Positions 37,823 to 46,408 of a stretch of DNA of 64,000 nucleotides are shown one piece after another. This DNA is from Sphingomonas azotifigens NBRC 15497 (GTDB lineage: Bacteria > Pseudomonadota > Alphaproteobacteria > Sphingomonadales > Sphingomonadaceae): assembly GCF_002091475.1 (NCBI RefSeq), contig NZ_BCTR01000004.1, forward strand, positions 27,066 to 91,065. Direction: 5' to 3'. Under the pieces are notes generated by a model. It searched no databases and had not been told where the DNA came from. It was given only the letters and a program-made list of their open reading frames with translations. Every line of letters begins with the position of its first letter. Within the stretch, counting starts at the first letter, position 1. Position numbers and translations under genes: made by a program.

Positions 37823-38045
37823 GTTTCGCCCGCCGCCGGGCGTAGCGCTGCGCCACCACCGCGCAGCGGGTTTGGAACCTCGATCGCTCCTGTCACGAGC
37901 TTGGCTAAATGGCGCCCCGCGGGCGATTACCTACCCCTTCAAATTTTAGAGGCATCGCATCAACTCCGAGGAAAACGTTTCTATAAAGTGTCCATGGTGT
38001 TGCAGATGACAGGGTAGAGTGCCCGTCGACGCCTGAGGATGCTAG

Positions 38046-39362
38046 ATGGCGGTTCCAAGCTTTTGCTGTGCGCTTCTATTATTGGGCGCAATACCATCCT
38101 CTTTTGTTTCATCCTCTCAAGTTCCGAATGAAGCTGCTGTGGCGGCGGCAGCGGACGAGATCGGCAATGATGCTGCGGAGAACGCGAAGCAGTCTCCGGG
38201 CAAATCACGCGGCTCGCATGTAGAATTTCGGAACGGGTCCCCCGTCCTGGTCTTCCCCGATGGAGGGTCAACCCTTCGGCCGCTGGCACAGCTGATCATC
38301 GATGGAGAAACTACGAGCGGCGCACGGGACGCTGCGAGGAATCGCGGCGACCGCGGCGTGCGCGCGGCACATCTCGGCTTTGCCGGCACCGTGGCCGACC
38401 ACGTCGTTTATCAGCTCGAGACAGAGTTTGCTTCCGGTTCCGCTGACGTGCTCTGGGCGTATGTCGGCTGGCGCGGCAAGGTGGCCGGGCTCACCGCCGA
38501 TGTCCTGGCCGGCAACCTGCAGAACGATCGTAGCGTCGAGGGCAGCTCGGGCGGGGAGGCGCTGCCCTTTGCGGAGCCCAATTTTGTCGCCAGCGCGATT
38601 GCGCCCGACCGCGGCGGCTTCGGTTTCGGTGCGCAAGCACGGCTGATCGGCCGCGACTGGCACGCATCCTTTGCGGTGACCGGCAACGACATCGATGCGA
38701 ACCATCCACAGACGGGCGACCGCACAAGCCTCGCCCGCGGGCACTGGAACCCGGTGAAGCGTGACGGCGCGATCCTTCATGTCGGCGCGTGGAGGTTCGA
38801 TGAGAGATTCACGGGCGGCACCCGCACGCTCGGCGCCGACACCAATGTCGCACATGGCCTCAACCTGCGTACGGTGCTGCCCTCGCCGCCGCTGCTCGGC
38901 GCGCGCGGTGATCATGGCACGGGCGTGGAAGCGGGCGGCGTGCTCGGCCCGGTGTGGATGATGGCGGAAGCCGGTCGACGGGTGATCGACCTGCCGCGCG
39001 CGCAAGCACAAACCACCGCCAAGAGCCTCTCGGCAGGCTGGTTCCTGACGGGCGAAGCTCCGCCGTATGCGGCCGCTACCGGTGGCTTCGGTCGACCGAT
39101 CGTGGCGCGCTCTGTGTTTCAGGGTGGATCAGGGCAAGTGGAACTCACTGCCCGCTATGAGGACATTCGGTTCACCATGCCGGGCTTCCGCAACACCGGC
39201 TCGAGCGTGACCGGCGGCGTCAATTGGTATTTGAGCAGCCAGATGCGGCTGATGGGCAACGTCACAGCCTGGCGGATGGCGCCCGACCAGCGGATGGCCG
39301 GAAGCGGCCCGCGCACCGACCATGGAACCACCTTCGTGCTCCGCGCTCAAATCGTTCTTTGA
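38046..39362 (+). CDS. OprO/OprP-type phosphate porin
   Basis: 438 residues. A signal peptide (about 1-24) precedes a low-complexity acidic stretch (30-55), then a barrel whose segments match the phosphate-selective porin O/P family: RPLAQLIIDGE, RAAHLGFAGTVADHVVYQLETEF, VLAGNLQNDRSVEGSSGG and closing FVLRAQIVL. Such porins let anions such as phosphate, pyrophosphate or polyphosphate cross the outer membrane. It lies in an accessory region between an integrase remnant and a chemoreceptor, 23 bases upstream of the latter, so the two may form a chemotaxis-uptake pair. The 220 bases before it (37823-38045) hold no gene I can support. Confidence 0.8.
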   Translation: MAVPSFCCALLLLGAIPSSFVSSSQVPNEAAVAAAADEIGNDAAENAKQSPGKSRGSHVEFRNGSPVLVFPDGGSTLRPLAQLIIDGETTSGARDAARNRGDRGVRAAHLGFAGTVADHVVYQLETEFASGSADVLWAYVGWRGKVAGLTADVLAGNLQNDRSVEGSSGGEALPFAEPNFVASAIAPDRGGFGFGAQARLIGRDWHASFAVTGNDIDANHPQTGDRTSLARGHWNPVKRDGAILHVGAWRFDERFTGGTRTLGADTNVAHGLNLRTVLPSPPLLGARGDHGTGVEAGGVLGPVWMMAEAGRRVIDLPRAQAQTTAKSLSAGWFLTGEAPPYAAATGGFGRPIVARSVFQGGSGQVELTARYEDIRFTMPGFRNTGSSVTGGVNWYLSSQMRLMGNVTAWRMAPDQRMAGSGPRTDHGTTFVLRAQIVL

Positions 39363-39385
39363 AACCTCTCGGATAGGGGAGAAAC

Positions 39386-41230
39386 ATGTCCATCATCAGT
39401 CGCCTGAATCTGTCAGGCAAGCTTATCGCCGCATTCGCGGCCGTCATCCTCGTCGTCATGGCCTCGGGCGCATATACCTACTGGTCGCTTAGCACGCTGG
39501 CGACGATCTCCGAGTCCAATGCCAACAGCATCAAGATGGCCCAGGAAGGCGAAGCCATGCTGGGTGCGATCATCCAGCAGGAAAACGCGCTTCGCGGCTT
39601 TGCCATGCTCGGCCGAGACGAACTGCTCGACGAATATAAGGGCAATATCGCTGCCTTTGAGAAATCGGCCAAGAGCTTCGAGACCGGCAATCCGCTGGCG
39701 GACCAGCAGCAGCGGCTGCGCGACCTGCGGACCGAGGTGGGCGACCTGAACAATCGCCGCTTCGCCGAACTGATCGCGCTGGCCCGCAATCCCGCCACGC
39801 GCGCCAAGGCACAGGAAATTTCGGGCCGCAAACAATTGCCGAAGGTTCGTGAGATCGTCGGCCAGATCCGGGAACGTCAGCAGCAGGTGATGGTCGATCA
39901 GCGCGCGGCGATGACCGCCGCCAAGAACGGCGCGGTGGCAGCCGTGATCATCGGCGCGCTCGGTGCTGTCGTGATCGCAGGCGCGATGGCCTGGCTGCTC
40001 GCTGGCGCGATCGTTCGACCGCTGGTGGGGATGACGGGCGTGATGACCCGGCTCGCCAATGGCGACACGCAAGTGGATGTTCCTGCGGTGGATCGCGCGG
40101 ACGAAGTGGGCCTGATGGCGAAGGCGATGCTCGTCTTCCGCGAAAATGCGCAACAGAAGCAGATCGCCGATGCCGAGGCGGCCAAGGCCTTGGAAGAGCA
40201 GAATTTCGTTACCGAGACGATCTCGGAGAAGCTCGACATGGTGTCGCGTGGTGACCTGACCGCTTCCATCGCGGGCGAGTTTCCCAACGCCTATGCGGTG
40301 CTCCGCCAAAACTTCAACGATGCGATCGCCAACCTCCGCGAGTTGATCGGGTCGGTGATCGAATCGACTGCGGCGATCAAGACCGGCTCGAACGAGATCG
40401 CGCAGGCCAGCGAAGATCTCGCCCGGCGCACGGAAGCAAATGCCGCCAGCCTGGAGGAGACCTCCGCCGCCGTTTCGCAAATGGACCAGCGGCTCAAGGC
40501 AACGGCGATCGCAGCCGGCAGCACGTTGACACGCGCCGACGGGGCAATTTCGACCGTGTCGGGCGGTCGGACGATTGCCGATGAAGCGATGCAGGCGATG
40601 AGCCGAGTGTCGGAGAGTGCCAAGGGCATCGACAGCGTGATCGAGGGGCTCGACAAGATCGCCTTCCAGACCCGCGTGCTTGCGATGAACGCCGCCGTTG
40701 AAGCTGGCCGCGCGGGCGAGGCGGGTCGCGGCTTCGCGGTGGTCGCTGATCTCGTCTCCGCACTCGCCATGCGTGCGGAGGAGGAAGCCGGCCGCGCCCG
40801 CGATCAGCTGACCGCGACTCAGTCCGATATCGGCGCGGCGGTCGGCATGGTCGAGCGCGTCGATGGCGCGCTCGCGAATATCAGTGGCGACGTCGGCGAA
40901 GTTCACGCACTGCTCAGCAGCATGGCGGCGGACAATCAGGCCCAGGCCTCGGCCGTCACGCAGATCTCCGCTGCGATTGGCGCGATGGATACCGCAACCC
41001 AGCAGAATGCGGCGATGGTGGAGGAAACGTCTGCGGCCGCCCGAACGCTGAATTCGGAAGTCGTGACGCTGGCCAAACAAGCCGAGCGTTTCAACATCGG
41101 AGGCGAGGGCAGCGTGCGACTGAGCGGGGGCGCCAGCAAGCGCACCGGGCCGGTAAGCTTCCGCCCCACCCAACCCGCGCCCGCCAAGGCGAGCGCGCTC
41201 CCCAGCGCGGACGAGTGGACAACCTTCTGA
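39386..41230 (+). CDS. methyl-accepting chemotaxis receptor with CHASE3-like sensor
   Basis: 614 residues. Membrane helices at about 12-32 and 187-210 flank a periplasmic helical domain of CHASE3 type. A HAMP domain ([17 protein letters not shown]...[13 protein letters not shown]) and a second HAMP-like unit precede the signalling hairpin. The tip reads [20 protein letters not shown] then [13 protein letters not shown], a variant of the canonical QTNLLALNAAIEAARAGE. The C-terminus WTTF may be a CheR/CheB tether. GGAG about 9 bases before ATG 39386. It probably senses a ligand linked to the porin upstream; inference. Confidence 0.93.
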   Translation: MSIISRLNLSGKLIAAFAAVILVVMASGAYTYWSLSTLATISESNANSIKMAQEGEAMLGAIIQQENALRGFAMLGRDELLDEYKGNIAAFEKSAKSFETGNPLADQQQRLRDLRTEVGDLNNRRFAELIALARNPATRAKAQEISGRKQLPKVREIVGQIRERQQQVMVDQRAAMTAAKNGAVAAVIIGALGAVVIAGAMAWLLAGAIVRPLVGMTGVMTRLANGDTQVDVPAVDRADEVGLMAKAMLVFRENAQQKQIADAEAAKALEEQNFVTETISEKLDMVSRGDLTASIAGEFPNAYAVLRQNFNDAIANLRELIGSVIESTAAIKTGSNEIAQASEDLARRTEANAASLEETSAAVSQMDQRLKATAIAAGSTLTRADGAISTVSGGRTIADEAMQAMSRVSESAKGIDSVIEGLDKIAFQTRVLAMNAAVEAGRAGEAGRGFAVVADLVSALAMRAEEEAGRARDQLTATQSDIGAAVGMVERVDGALANISGDVGEVHALLSSMAADNQAQASAVTQISAAIGAMDTATQQNAAMVEETSAAARTLNSEVVTLAKQAERFNIGGEGSVRLSGGASKRTGPVSFRPTQPAPAKASALPSADEWTTF

Positions 41231-41252
41231 TCCTCGGAAGCTTGGTGAGAAT

Positions 41253-41280
41253 ACAGGGCCGGGGTCGCTCCCGGCCCTGT
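41253..41280 (+). terminator. hairpin terminator after the chemoreceptor
   Basis: ACAGGGCCGGG (41253-41263) pairs with CCCGGCCCTGT (41270-41280), an 11-bp perfect stem with a 6-base loop, 22 bases past the stop. Only two T follow. Confidence 0.75.
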
Positions 41281-41380
41281 TGATTCAGGTCTCAGCCGAC
41301 GTGCGTGTATGGTTTCCGTGCGGCACGAGCAGGCGGACGTCGGTTGGAGCGGGCCGTGCTGCCTGCGGCCGCTTGCGGTG

Positions 41381-41497
41381 CAGCTCAAGGCTTTGAAGTT
41401 CAGGACGCCCTATGACGCCATCAACGCCCTATGGAAATCAAAGCCCGATGCCTTTATCGTCAAACCAAGCCATCACATCCTGGGACCAAACACCTAG
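41381..41497 (+). pseudogene. C-terminal remnant of an IS481/IS3-type transposase
   Basis: The open stretch ends QLKALKFRTPYDAINALW, then KSKPDAFIVKPSHHILGPNT and TAG at 41495-41497. This is the conserved end of rve-family (IS481-like) transposases, whose usual text is LKALRWRTPFEAI...NPHHLIPGPNT. The DDE core is gone. The next insertion sequence fragment starts immediately after the stop. Confidence 0.75.
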
Positions 41498-41570
41498 GGG
41501 GCAGAGTTGGTCACCGTGATTTTCGGGCAGGTTTGGGTTGCGACACTCGAACCGGACGGAAGGAACCACG

Positions 41571-41867
41571 ATGACCGATCCGATGATGCACCTGCGTTTG
41601 CTGGTGGAGAAGACCCCGGACCCGGATATTTCGCGGGACATGATCGCATTCGCCGCGGAGCGGCTGATGGAGATGGAGGTTGGCGCGCTGACCGGTGCCG
41701 GGCATGGCGAGAAGCCACCGACGCGGCTGGTGCAGCGCAACGGTTACCGTGACCGCGATTGGCAGACCCGGGCCGGCACCGTCGAGCTGCGGATCCCCAA
41801 GCTACGCAAGGGCAGCTACTTTCCGACCGTCCTCGAGCCGCGGCGCATGGCCGAGCGCGCTGCCGCG
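41571..41867 (+). pseudogene. N-terminal remnant of an IS256-family transposase
   Basis: From ATG 41571 the frame reads [20 protein letters not shown], then [20 protein letters not shown] and [20 protein letters not shown] up to [10 protein letters not shown], matching the first 100 residues of IS256 transposases. The sequence then becomes unrelated ([11 protein letters not shown]...), so the catalytic two thirds are missing. The bases just after 41497 (GGGGCAGAGTTGGTCACC) look like the left terminal end of the element. No right end is seen; 41868-42091 holds no feature I can support. Confidence 0.8.
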
Positions 41868-42091
41868 GTGCCACGCCACCACCATTTCCACACGAGCACC
41901 GCGGGATTTGTGCGCGGTCAATCTGTCACCTGCACGCGCGCATTAGTGTTGGGATAACTTTTTTGTCCGATTAATTTGTTCGGGCGCTCTGCCAGACCCG
42001 GCGGCCCTTACGGGTACGCGGGAGGGAAGCATGGGGTTCGGCTGGCGTTCTGGGATCGGGTCGCCCCCTTGGGGCGGGAGGTGAGGGCGCA

Positions 42092-43351
42092 ATGCGGTCG
42101 TTGAAGACCCTGCCGGCGCAGGATGTCCGACTGGGCATGTTCATCCACGGGTTTGAGGGATCCTGGTGGCAGCACCCGTTTTGGCGCGTGCGCTTCCTCC
42201 TCACCGATCCGCAGGACCTGCAGAAGCTCCGCGCGTTCAATGGCGGCGTCATCGTCGATCTCGACAAGTCGCAGCCCGTCGGCGAGGCGGACCGCGTGCC
42301 GGACTCCCTCGCCAAACCGGATAGCGGTGCCCAGCCCGAAGGAGCGCCGTCGCGGCGCCTCCGCGTCCCGATGTGGCGTGCCGGTTCCACCGCGTTAAAG
42401 TCGCAGGAGGCCCGCGCCGCGAAGCTGGTGACCGGGGCGCTGGATACCGTGCGTGGCACGTTCGACGATCTCCGGCTGGGCCGAGCGGTTTCGCAAGAGA
42501 AGGTCGCCGCGCTGGTCGACAGCATTTCCGCAGAGCTCGATGACAACGCGCCGGCGCTGCTTCGTGTGCTGCAGCTCAAGAGCAAGCACCAATATACCTA
42601 TCTGCATTCGGTCGCGGTCTGCACGCTGATGGTCAATCTCGCCCGCCACCTTGCGCTGGACGAGGAGCAGGTGCGGACGCTGGGGCTGGCCGGCTTGCTC
42701 CACGACGTGGGCAAGGTCGCCATTCCCGACGCTGTGCTCGACAAGCCGGGCCGCCTGACGCCGGAGGAACTGGAACTGGTGCGGACCCATCCGCAGGAAG
42801 GCGTCGCGCTGCTCCGCGAGGATCCCACCATTCCGGAACTCGCCCTGGAAGTGTGTCTGCATCACCATGAGCGCTGGGACGGCAACGGCTATCCCGATCG
42901 GCAGGCGGCCGCGGGCATCAGCTTGCCGGCCCGGATGGGGGCGATCTGCGACGTCTATGACGCGCTCACCTCGCATCGGGCCTATAAGCAGGCTTGGCTG
43001 CCGGCGCGGGCGCTGGGCGAGATGTGGCGCTGGGAGGGGCATTTCGATCGCCCGCTGCTGTTCGCATTCATGCAAAGCATCCAGCTCTTTCCGCCAGGCC
43101 TGCTGGTCCGGCTTGCCTCGGATCGGCTGGCCCTCGTTCTCGAAAACGGGAAGCGCGCGTCGCGCACGCGGTTGCTCGTCTTCTATTCCTATGCCGAGCA
43201 GGCGAGCCTGGAGCCGAGCGTGTTGGTGCTGGACGGCGCCGAGGCCGAGGACGGCATTATCGACTTCGAGCACGAGGCCGACGCCCCGGTCCCGATTCCG
43301 GCGTTGGACTTGTATGCGCCGGCACCGGTACCGACATCGGCAGAACCTTAG
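42092..43351 (+). CDS. HD-GYP domain cyclic-di-GMP phosphodiesterase
   Basis: 419 residues. The N-terminal region (1-110) is the DUF3391 type often found ahead of HD-GYP (LPAQDVRLGMFIHGFEGSWW). The HD-GYP domain runs about 155-340, with metal ligands His204-Asp205 in LLHDVGK and HHERWDGNGYP at 260-268, including the GYP motif. It should hydrolyse c-di-GMP. The gene follows the IS remnants. The C-terminal 70 residues hold a Pro/Ala tail with no known domain. A plausible regulatory link to the chemoreceptor or the polysaccharide locus is inference. Confidence 0.93.
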   Translation: MRSLKTLPAQDVRLGMFIHGFEGSWWQHPFWRVRFLLTDPQDLQKLRAFNGGVIVDLDKSQPVGEADRVPDSLAKPDSGAQPEGAPSRRLRVPMWRAGSTALKSQEARAAKLVTGALDTVRGTFDDLRLGRAVSQEKVAALVDSISAELDDNAPALLRVLQLKSKHQYTYLHSVAVCTLMVNLARHLALDEEQVRTLGLAGLLHDVGKVAIPDAVLDKPGRLTPEELELVRTHPQEGVALLREDPTIPELALEVCLHHHERWDGNGYPDRQAAAGISLPARMGAICDVYDALTSHRAYKQAWLPARALGEMWRWEGHFDRPLLFAFMQSIQLFPPGLLVRLASDRLALVLENGKRASRTRLLVFYSYAEQASLEPSVLVLDGAEAEDGIIDFEHEADAPVPIPALDLYAPAPVPTSAEP

Positions 43352-43431
43352 GCAGAATCCCTGAACGGTACACCGATCAGGATCGTCTATAACAAGAACA
43401 GGAAGAGGGTGATCTGAACGGAGTAGCGTAC

Positions 43432-43569
43432 ATGCGTATGTTGCGGGAATTGCCGCCGGAATTGGTCGAGGGCCGGGGCGTTGATCCGGCTGCGTCGCGC
43501 AGCCTGCTGCTGATGGCGATGGGCAGCGTGCTGTTCTGGGCGAGCGTGGCGGTGTGGATCCTGCGCTGA
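43432..43569 (+). CDS. 45-residue predicted membrane protein
   Basis: ATG 43432 has GGAG 8 bases upstream. The product MRMLRELPPELVEGRG... has a polar N-terminal half and one membrane helix (LLLMAMGSVLFWASVAVWIL) close to the C-terminus. It lies between HD-GYP and trxB. I do not recognise a family; the ribosome site and helix make it plausible. Confidence 0.5.
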   Translation: MRMLRELPPELVEGRGVDPAASRSLLLMAMGSVLFWASVAVWILR

Positions 43570-43708
43570 TCGCGCCCAATTCCGTCTTGAGGCCGTAACA
43601 GCTTTTCCGTTCCGGTCCGCCGTTGCAGATCGATCGCGCGACGCCATGTTGCTTCCGACGATGCCCTGTCCCTAGAAGCGGCATCGAAGATTCGTCGGAA
43701 AGCAGAGC

Positions 43709-44680
43709 ATGACCGCCACCCATTCTACCCGCATGTTGATCCTGGGCTCGGGCCCCGCCGGCCTCTCGGCCGCCATCTATGGCGCGCGCGCAGGCCTCGC
43801 CCCCATCGTCGTCCAGGGCATCCAGCCCGGTGGCCAGTTGATGACCACCACCGATGTCGAGAATTATCCCGGCTTCCGCGAAGTGATCCAGGGCCCGTGG
43901 CTGATGCAGGAAATGCAGGCCCAGGCCGAGCATGTCGGCGCGCAGATGATGTGGGACACGATCGTCGAGGTCGACGTGACCCAGCGCCCGTTCCGTCTCG
44001 TCGGCGACGGCGGCACCGTCTATACCGGCGACACGCTGGTGATCGCCACCGGCGCCCAGGCGCGCTGGCTGGGCCTCGACTCGGAAGAGCTGCTCAAGGG
44101 CAAGGGCGTCAGCGCCTGCGCGACCTGCGACGGCTTCTTCTTCCGCGGCAAGAAGGTGGCGGTGATCGGCGGCGGCAACACCGCGGTCGAGGAAGCACTG
44201 TACCTCACCAACCACAGCCATGACGTGACGCTGATCCACCGCCGCGATTCGCTGCGCGCCGAGAAGATCCTCCAGCAGCGCCTGTTCGCCAACGAGCGGG
44301 TCAATGTGGCTTGGAACAAGGAAGTCGTGCGCTTCCTCGGCGGCGGCCAGCCCGAAGGTCTGGTCGGCATCGAGCTGAAGGACACGGTAACCGGCGAGCT
44401 TTCGACGCTGGAGGTTGATGGCGGCTTCGTCGCGATCGGTCACCATCCGGCGACCGAGCTGTTCCGCGGCCATATCGCGCTCGACGACGACGGCTATATC
44501 CAGGTCGAGAAGGGCACGACCAACACCAGCGTGCCGGGCGTGTTCGCCTGTGGCGACGTGATGGACAAGCATTACCGCCAGGCGATTACCGCAGCGGGCA
44601 CCGGCTGCATGGCGGCGCTCGATGCCGAGCGATTCCTGGCCGCGGCGGATTTCGAGACGGTGGCCCAGGCGGCCGAGTAA
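43709..44680 (+). CDS. trxB: thioredoxin-disulfide reductase
   Basis: 323 residues. FAD-binding motif ILGSGPAGLSAAIYGAR, NADPH-binding VIGGGNTAVEEALYL, redox pair Cys137-Cys140 in ACATCDGFF, and the C-terminal FAD motif GVFACGDVMD. It passes electrons from NADPH to thioredoxin. ATG 43709 follows GGAAAGCAGAGC. It converges on the hydrolase gene at 44688. Confidence 0.97.
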   Translation: MTATHSTRMLILGSGPAGLSAAIYGARAGLAPIVVQGIQPGGQLMTTTDVENYPGFREVIQGPWLMQEMQAQAEHVGAQMMWDTIVEVDVTQRPFRLVGDGGTVYTGDTLVIATGAQARWLGLDSEELLKGKGVSACATCDGFFFRGKKVAVIGGGNTAVEEALYLTNHSHDVTLIHRRDSLRAEKILQQRLFANERVNVAWNKEVVRFLGGGQPEGLVGIELKDTVTGELSTLEVDGGFVAIGHHPATELFRGHIALDDDGYIQVEKGTTNTSVPGVFACGDVMDKHYRQAITAAGTGCMAALDAERFLAAADFETVAQAAE

Positions 44681-44687
44681 CCGACGA

Positions 44688-45437
44688 TCAGGGCGCTCGC
44701 TGCTCGGCGAGCGCCTCGATCACCCGCTCGTAGAGCCAGGCCTTGTCGGTGGTGCCGGCAAAATCATGGCTGGCGGTATCGAATTGCTTGCGGCGGATGC
44801 GCGTGCCGGTCGCGGCGAATGCCGGCTTGTGCAGCGCGTCGGCGAAATCGGCGGCGATCGGGTCCCGCGTCGCCAGCAACACCGTTATCGGCACCTCGCT
44901 CTGCATGACCGCGGCCGCAAGCTCGCCGAGCAGGCTGGGCGCAGGCTCGGGGCGACGCGCCGCGACCCGGCCGAGCATCTGCCGCATCCAGCCGCGGTTC
45001 GCCGCGCCGGTTTCCTCTTCCAGATCCGGCGTCTTGGGCGGCCCGACCACCACCGGGTTGGCGAGCAGCAGCGCGTCGATCCGCGCCTGCGCGTGGAACA
45101 GGGTCAGCGCGCTTGCGGCGTCGCCATTGCCAAACCCCACCACCCGGCGCAGCTTTGCCTCGCGGCGGAACACGCTTGCCGCCGCCGCGATGTCGGCGGC
45201 GCTCTCCAGAAAACCGTGATTCAGCCCGCCCGAATCGCCGACGCCGCGGCGATCGAAGCGAAACACCGGGTGACCGGCCGCCGCGATTCGATGGGCGAGT
45301 TGCGACATGTTGCGATGCGGGCCGCTGCGGATCTCGTTGCCGCCAGAGACGATCAGCAGGCCGGTATCCCCGGACGCGCTGTCGAGCGTGCCGATCAGCA
45401 AGTCACCCAGGCAGGGGAAGCTGATCAGGCTTCGCAC
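44688..45437 (-). CDS. hydrolase 1, exosortase A system-associated
   Basis: 249 residues, alpha/beta-hydrolase fold without an obvious classical GxSxG: the nucleophile-elbow position reads VGFGNGDAASAL. Typical segments include LLIVSGGNEIRSGPHRNM and FRFDRRGVGDSGG. Proteins of this type occur only in XrtA polysaccharide loci; their substrate is unknown. GTG 45437 is used and overlaps hydrolase 2 by 13 bases. Together with the next two genes it forms the minus-strand arm of the locus. Confidence 0.85.
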   Translation of the reverse strand: MRSLISFPCLGDLLIGTLDSASGDTGLLIVSGGNEIRSGPHRNMSQLAHRIAAAGHPVFRFDRRGVGDSGGLNHGFLESAADIAAAASVFRREAKLRRVVGFGNGDAASALTLFHAQARIDALLLANPVVVGPPKTPDLEEETGAANRGWMRQMLGRVAARRPEPAPSLLGELAAAVMQSEVPITVLLATRDPIAADFADALHKPAFAATGTRIRRKQFDTASHDFAGTTDKAWLYERVIEALAEQRAP

Positions 45438-46066
45438 GCGCGGACCCAGGCGGCAATGTCTTCCGCCAGAAGATGGGCGAGCTCGCTGTCCTGCGATGGC
45501 GCGGGTTCGCGCCACAAGGCACGGCCCGGCACGAGCCGATCGGCCGGACGCGTGTCCCCCTCGAGCCGCAGGGTGCGGGCGGGCTCGACATGGCAGTCCG
45601 GCAACTCTTCGAGAAACGCGTCGGGGAGCCGGTGCCCGCCATAATGGGGCAATCCGCCGCTGCGATGCAGCCGCCGCAGCGCGCGCAGCAGCGCGTCGCC
45701 GGGCTGGGGGGCAAAATGCCAGCGGCGGCGCACCACCACGCTGCCGTCGAGCAGCGCGCCGCTGCGGATCGCCATCGAATAGGCGCGCCCGCCGGCGGTG
45801 CGTGCCGCTGCGGCAAAGCCGGCGCGCAAGTCGGAAATGGCGATGCGCTCGCTGGGGATCAGGCTTTCGCCCGTGCCGGGAAGTTCGGGCAGCACGCCGG
45901 CGATGCCGTGCTTGTCGGCCAGCGCGCGCAGGATCGTGACGGCAAAACCGCGCATGCGGTTCGCCTCTTCGAACAGCGGAAGCGCTGCAATGACGACGGG
46001 GCCGCTGCCGGGACCGAAGCGCAACATCGCTTCGCGGCCGCCTGCCCAGTCATAGGGTTCGATCAC
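45425..46066 (-). CDS. hydrolase 2, exosortase A system-associated (short form)
   Basis: 213 residues, alpha/beta-hydrolase-like (ALPLFEEANRMRGFAVTILRAL, LPGTGES). It is shorter than the betaproteobacterial relatives I know of, and the charge-relay residues are not clear. The ATG at 46066 overlaps the acyl carrier protein stop (ATGA), and its end overlaps hydrolase 1. Probably acts with them on a polysaccharide-linked acyl group; inference. Confidence 0.75.
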   Translation of the reverse strand: MIEPYDWAGGREAMLRFGPGSGPVVIAALPLFEEANRMRGFAVTILRALADKHGIAGVLPELPGTGESLIPSERIAISDLRAGFAAAARTAGGRAYSMAIRSGALLDGSVVVRRRWHFAPQPGDALLRALRRLHRSGGLPHYGGHRLPDAFLEELPDCHVEPARTLRLEGDTRPADRLVPGRALWREPAPSQDSELAHLLAEDIAAWVRACEA

Positions 46067-46320
46067 CCCAAGGACTTTCGCGCCGCGAAGCGGGTGAGGG
46101 TCCCGAAGCTTTCGAGCATCTCCCCGTCGACTTCGTCGTCCTCGATCAGGATGCCCAACCGGTCTTCCATCTCCGTCAGCACCCCGGCCACGGCGAGCGA
46201 ATCGAGCTCGGGCAGCGCGCCGAACAGCGGGGTATCCGCCTCGAACGCCGCGACGCGATCGTCGCTCAAACCGAGTACGTCGCGCAAGACGCCGCGCACG
46301 GTGGTTTCGACTTCGAGCAT
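46063..46320 (-). CDS. acyl carrier protein, exosortase A system-associated
   Basis: 85 residues. The phosphopantetheine attachment Ser41 is in PELDSLAVAGVL, the DSL motif of acyl carrier proteins. It is the first gene of the minus-strand arm and diverges from the acyl-CoA ligase, 88 bases away; the ligase could load it. Role in the polysaccharide system is unknown. Confidence 0.9.
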   Translation of the reverse strand: MLEVETTVRGVLRDVLGLSDDRVAAFEADTPLFGALPELDSLAVAGVLTEMEDRLGILIEDDEVDGEMLESFGTLTRFAARKSLG

Positions 46321-46408
46321 GGCTTCAGGCCGCAATGGGTATCCCCTGCAAAAACTTTGCGCTTCCGTAAGGCTTGGCGGCGGCGCTGCCAAGACTATGG
46401 GTGGTCGC

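Noticed and set aside
37506..37859. minus-strand protein ending VAEEGLEPPTRGL
   Set aside because: That end is the reverse complement of tRNA-Met. The true coding trace here is the integrase remnant in another frame.
46374..46390. sigma-54-like GG-N10-GC before the acyl-CoA ligase
   Set aside because: Spacing fits, but the start site would fall only about 8 bases before the ATG, past part of the ribosome site; a likely chance match in GC-rich DNA.
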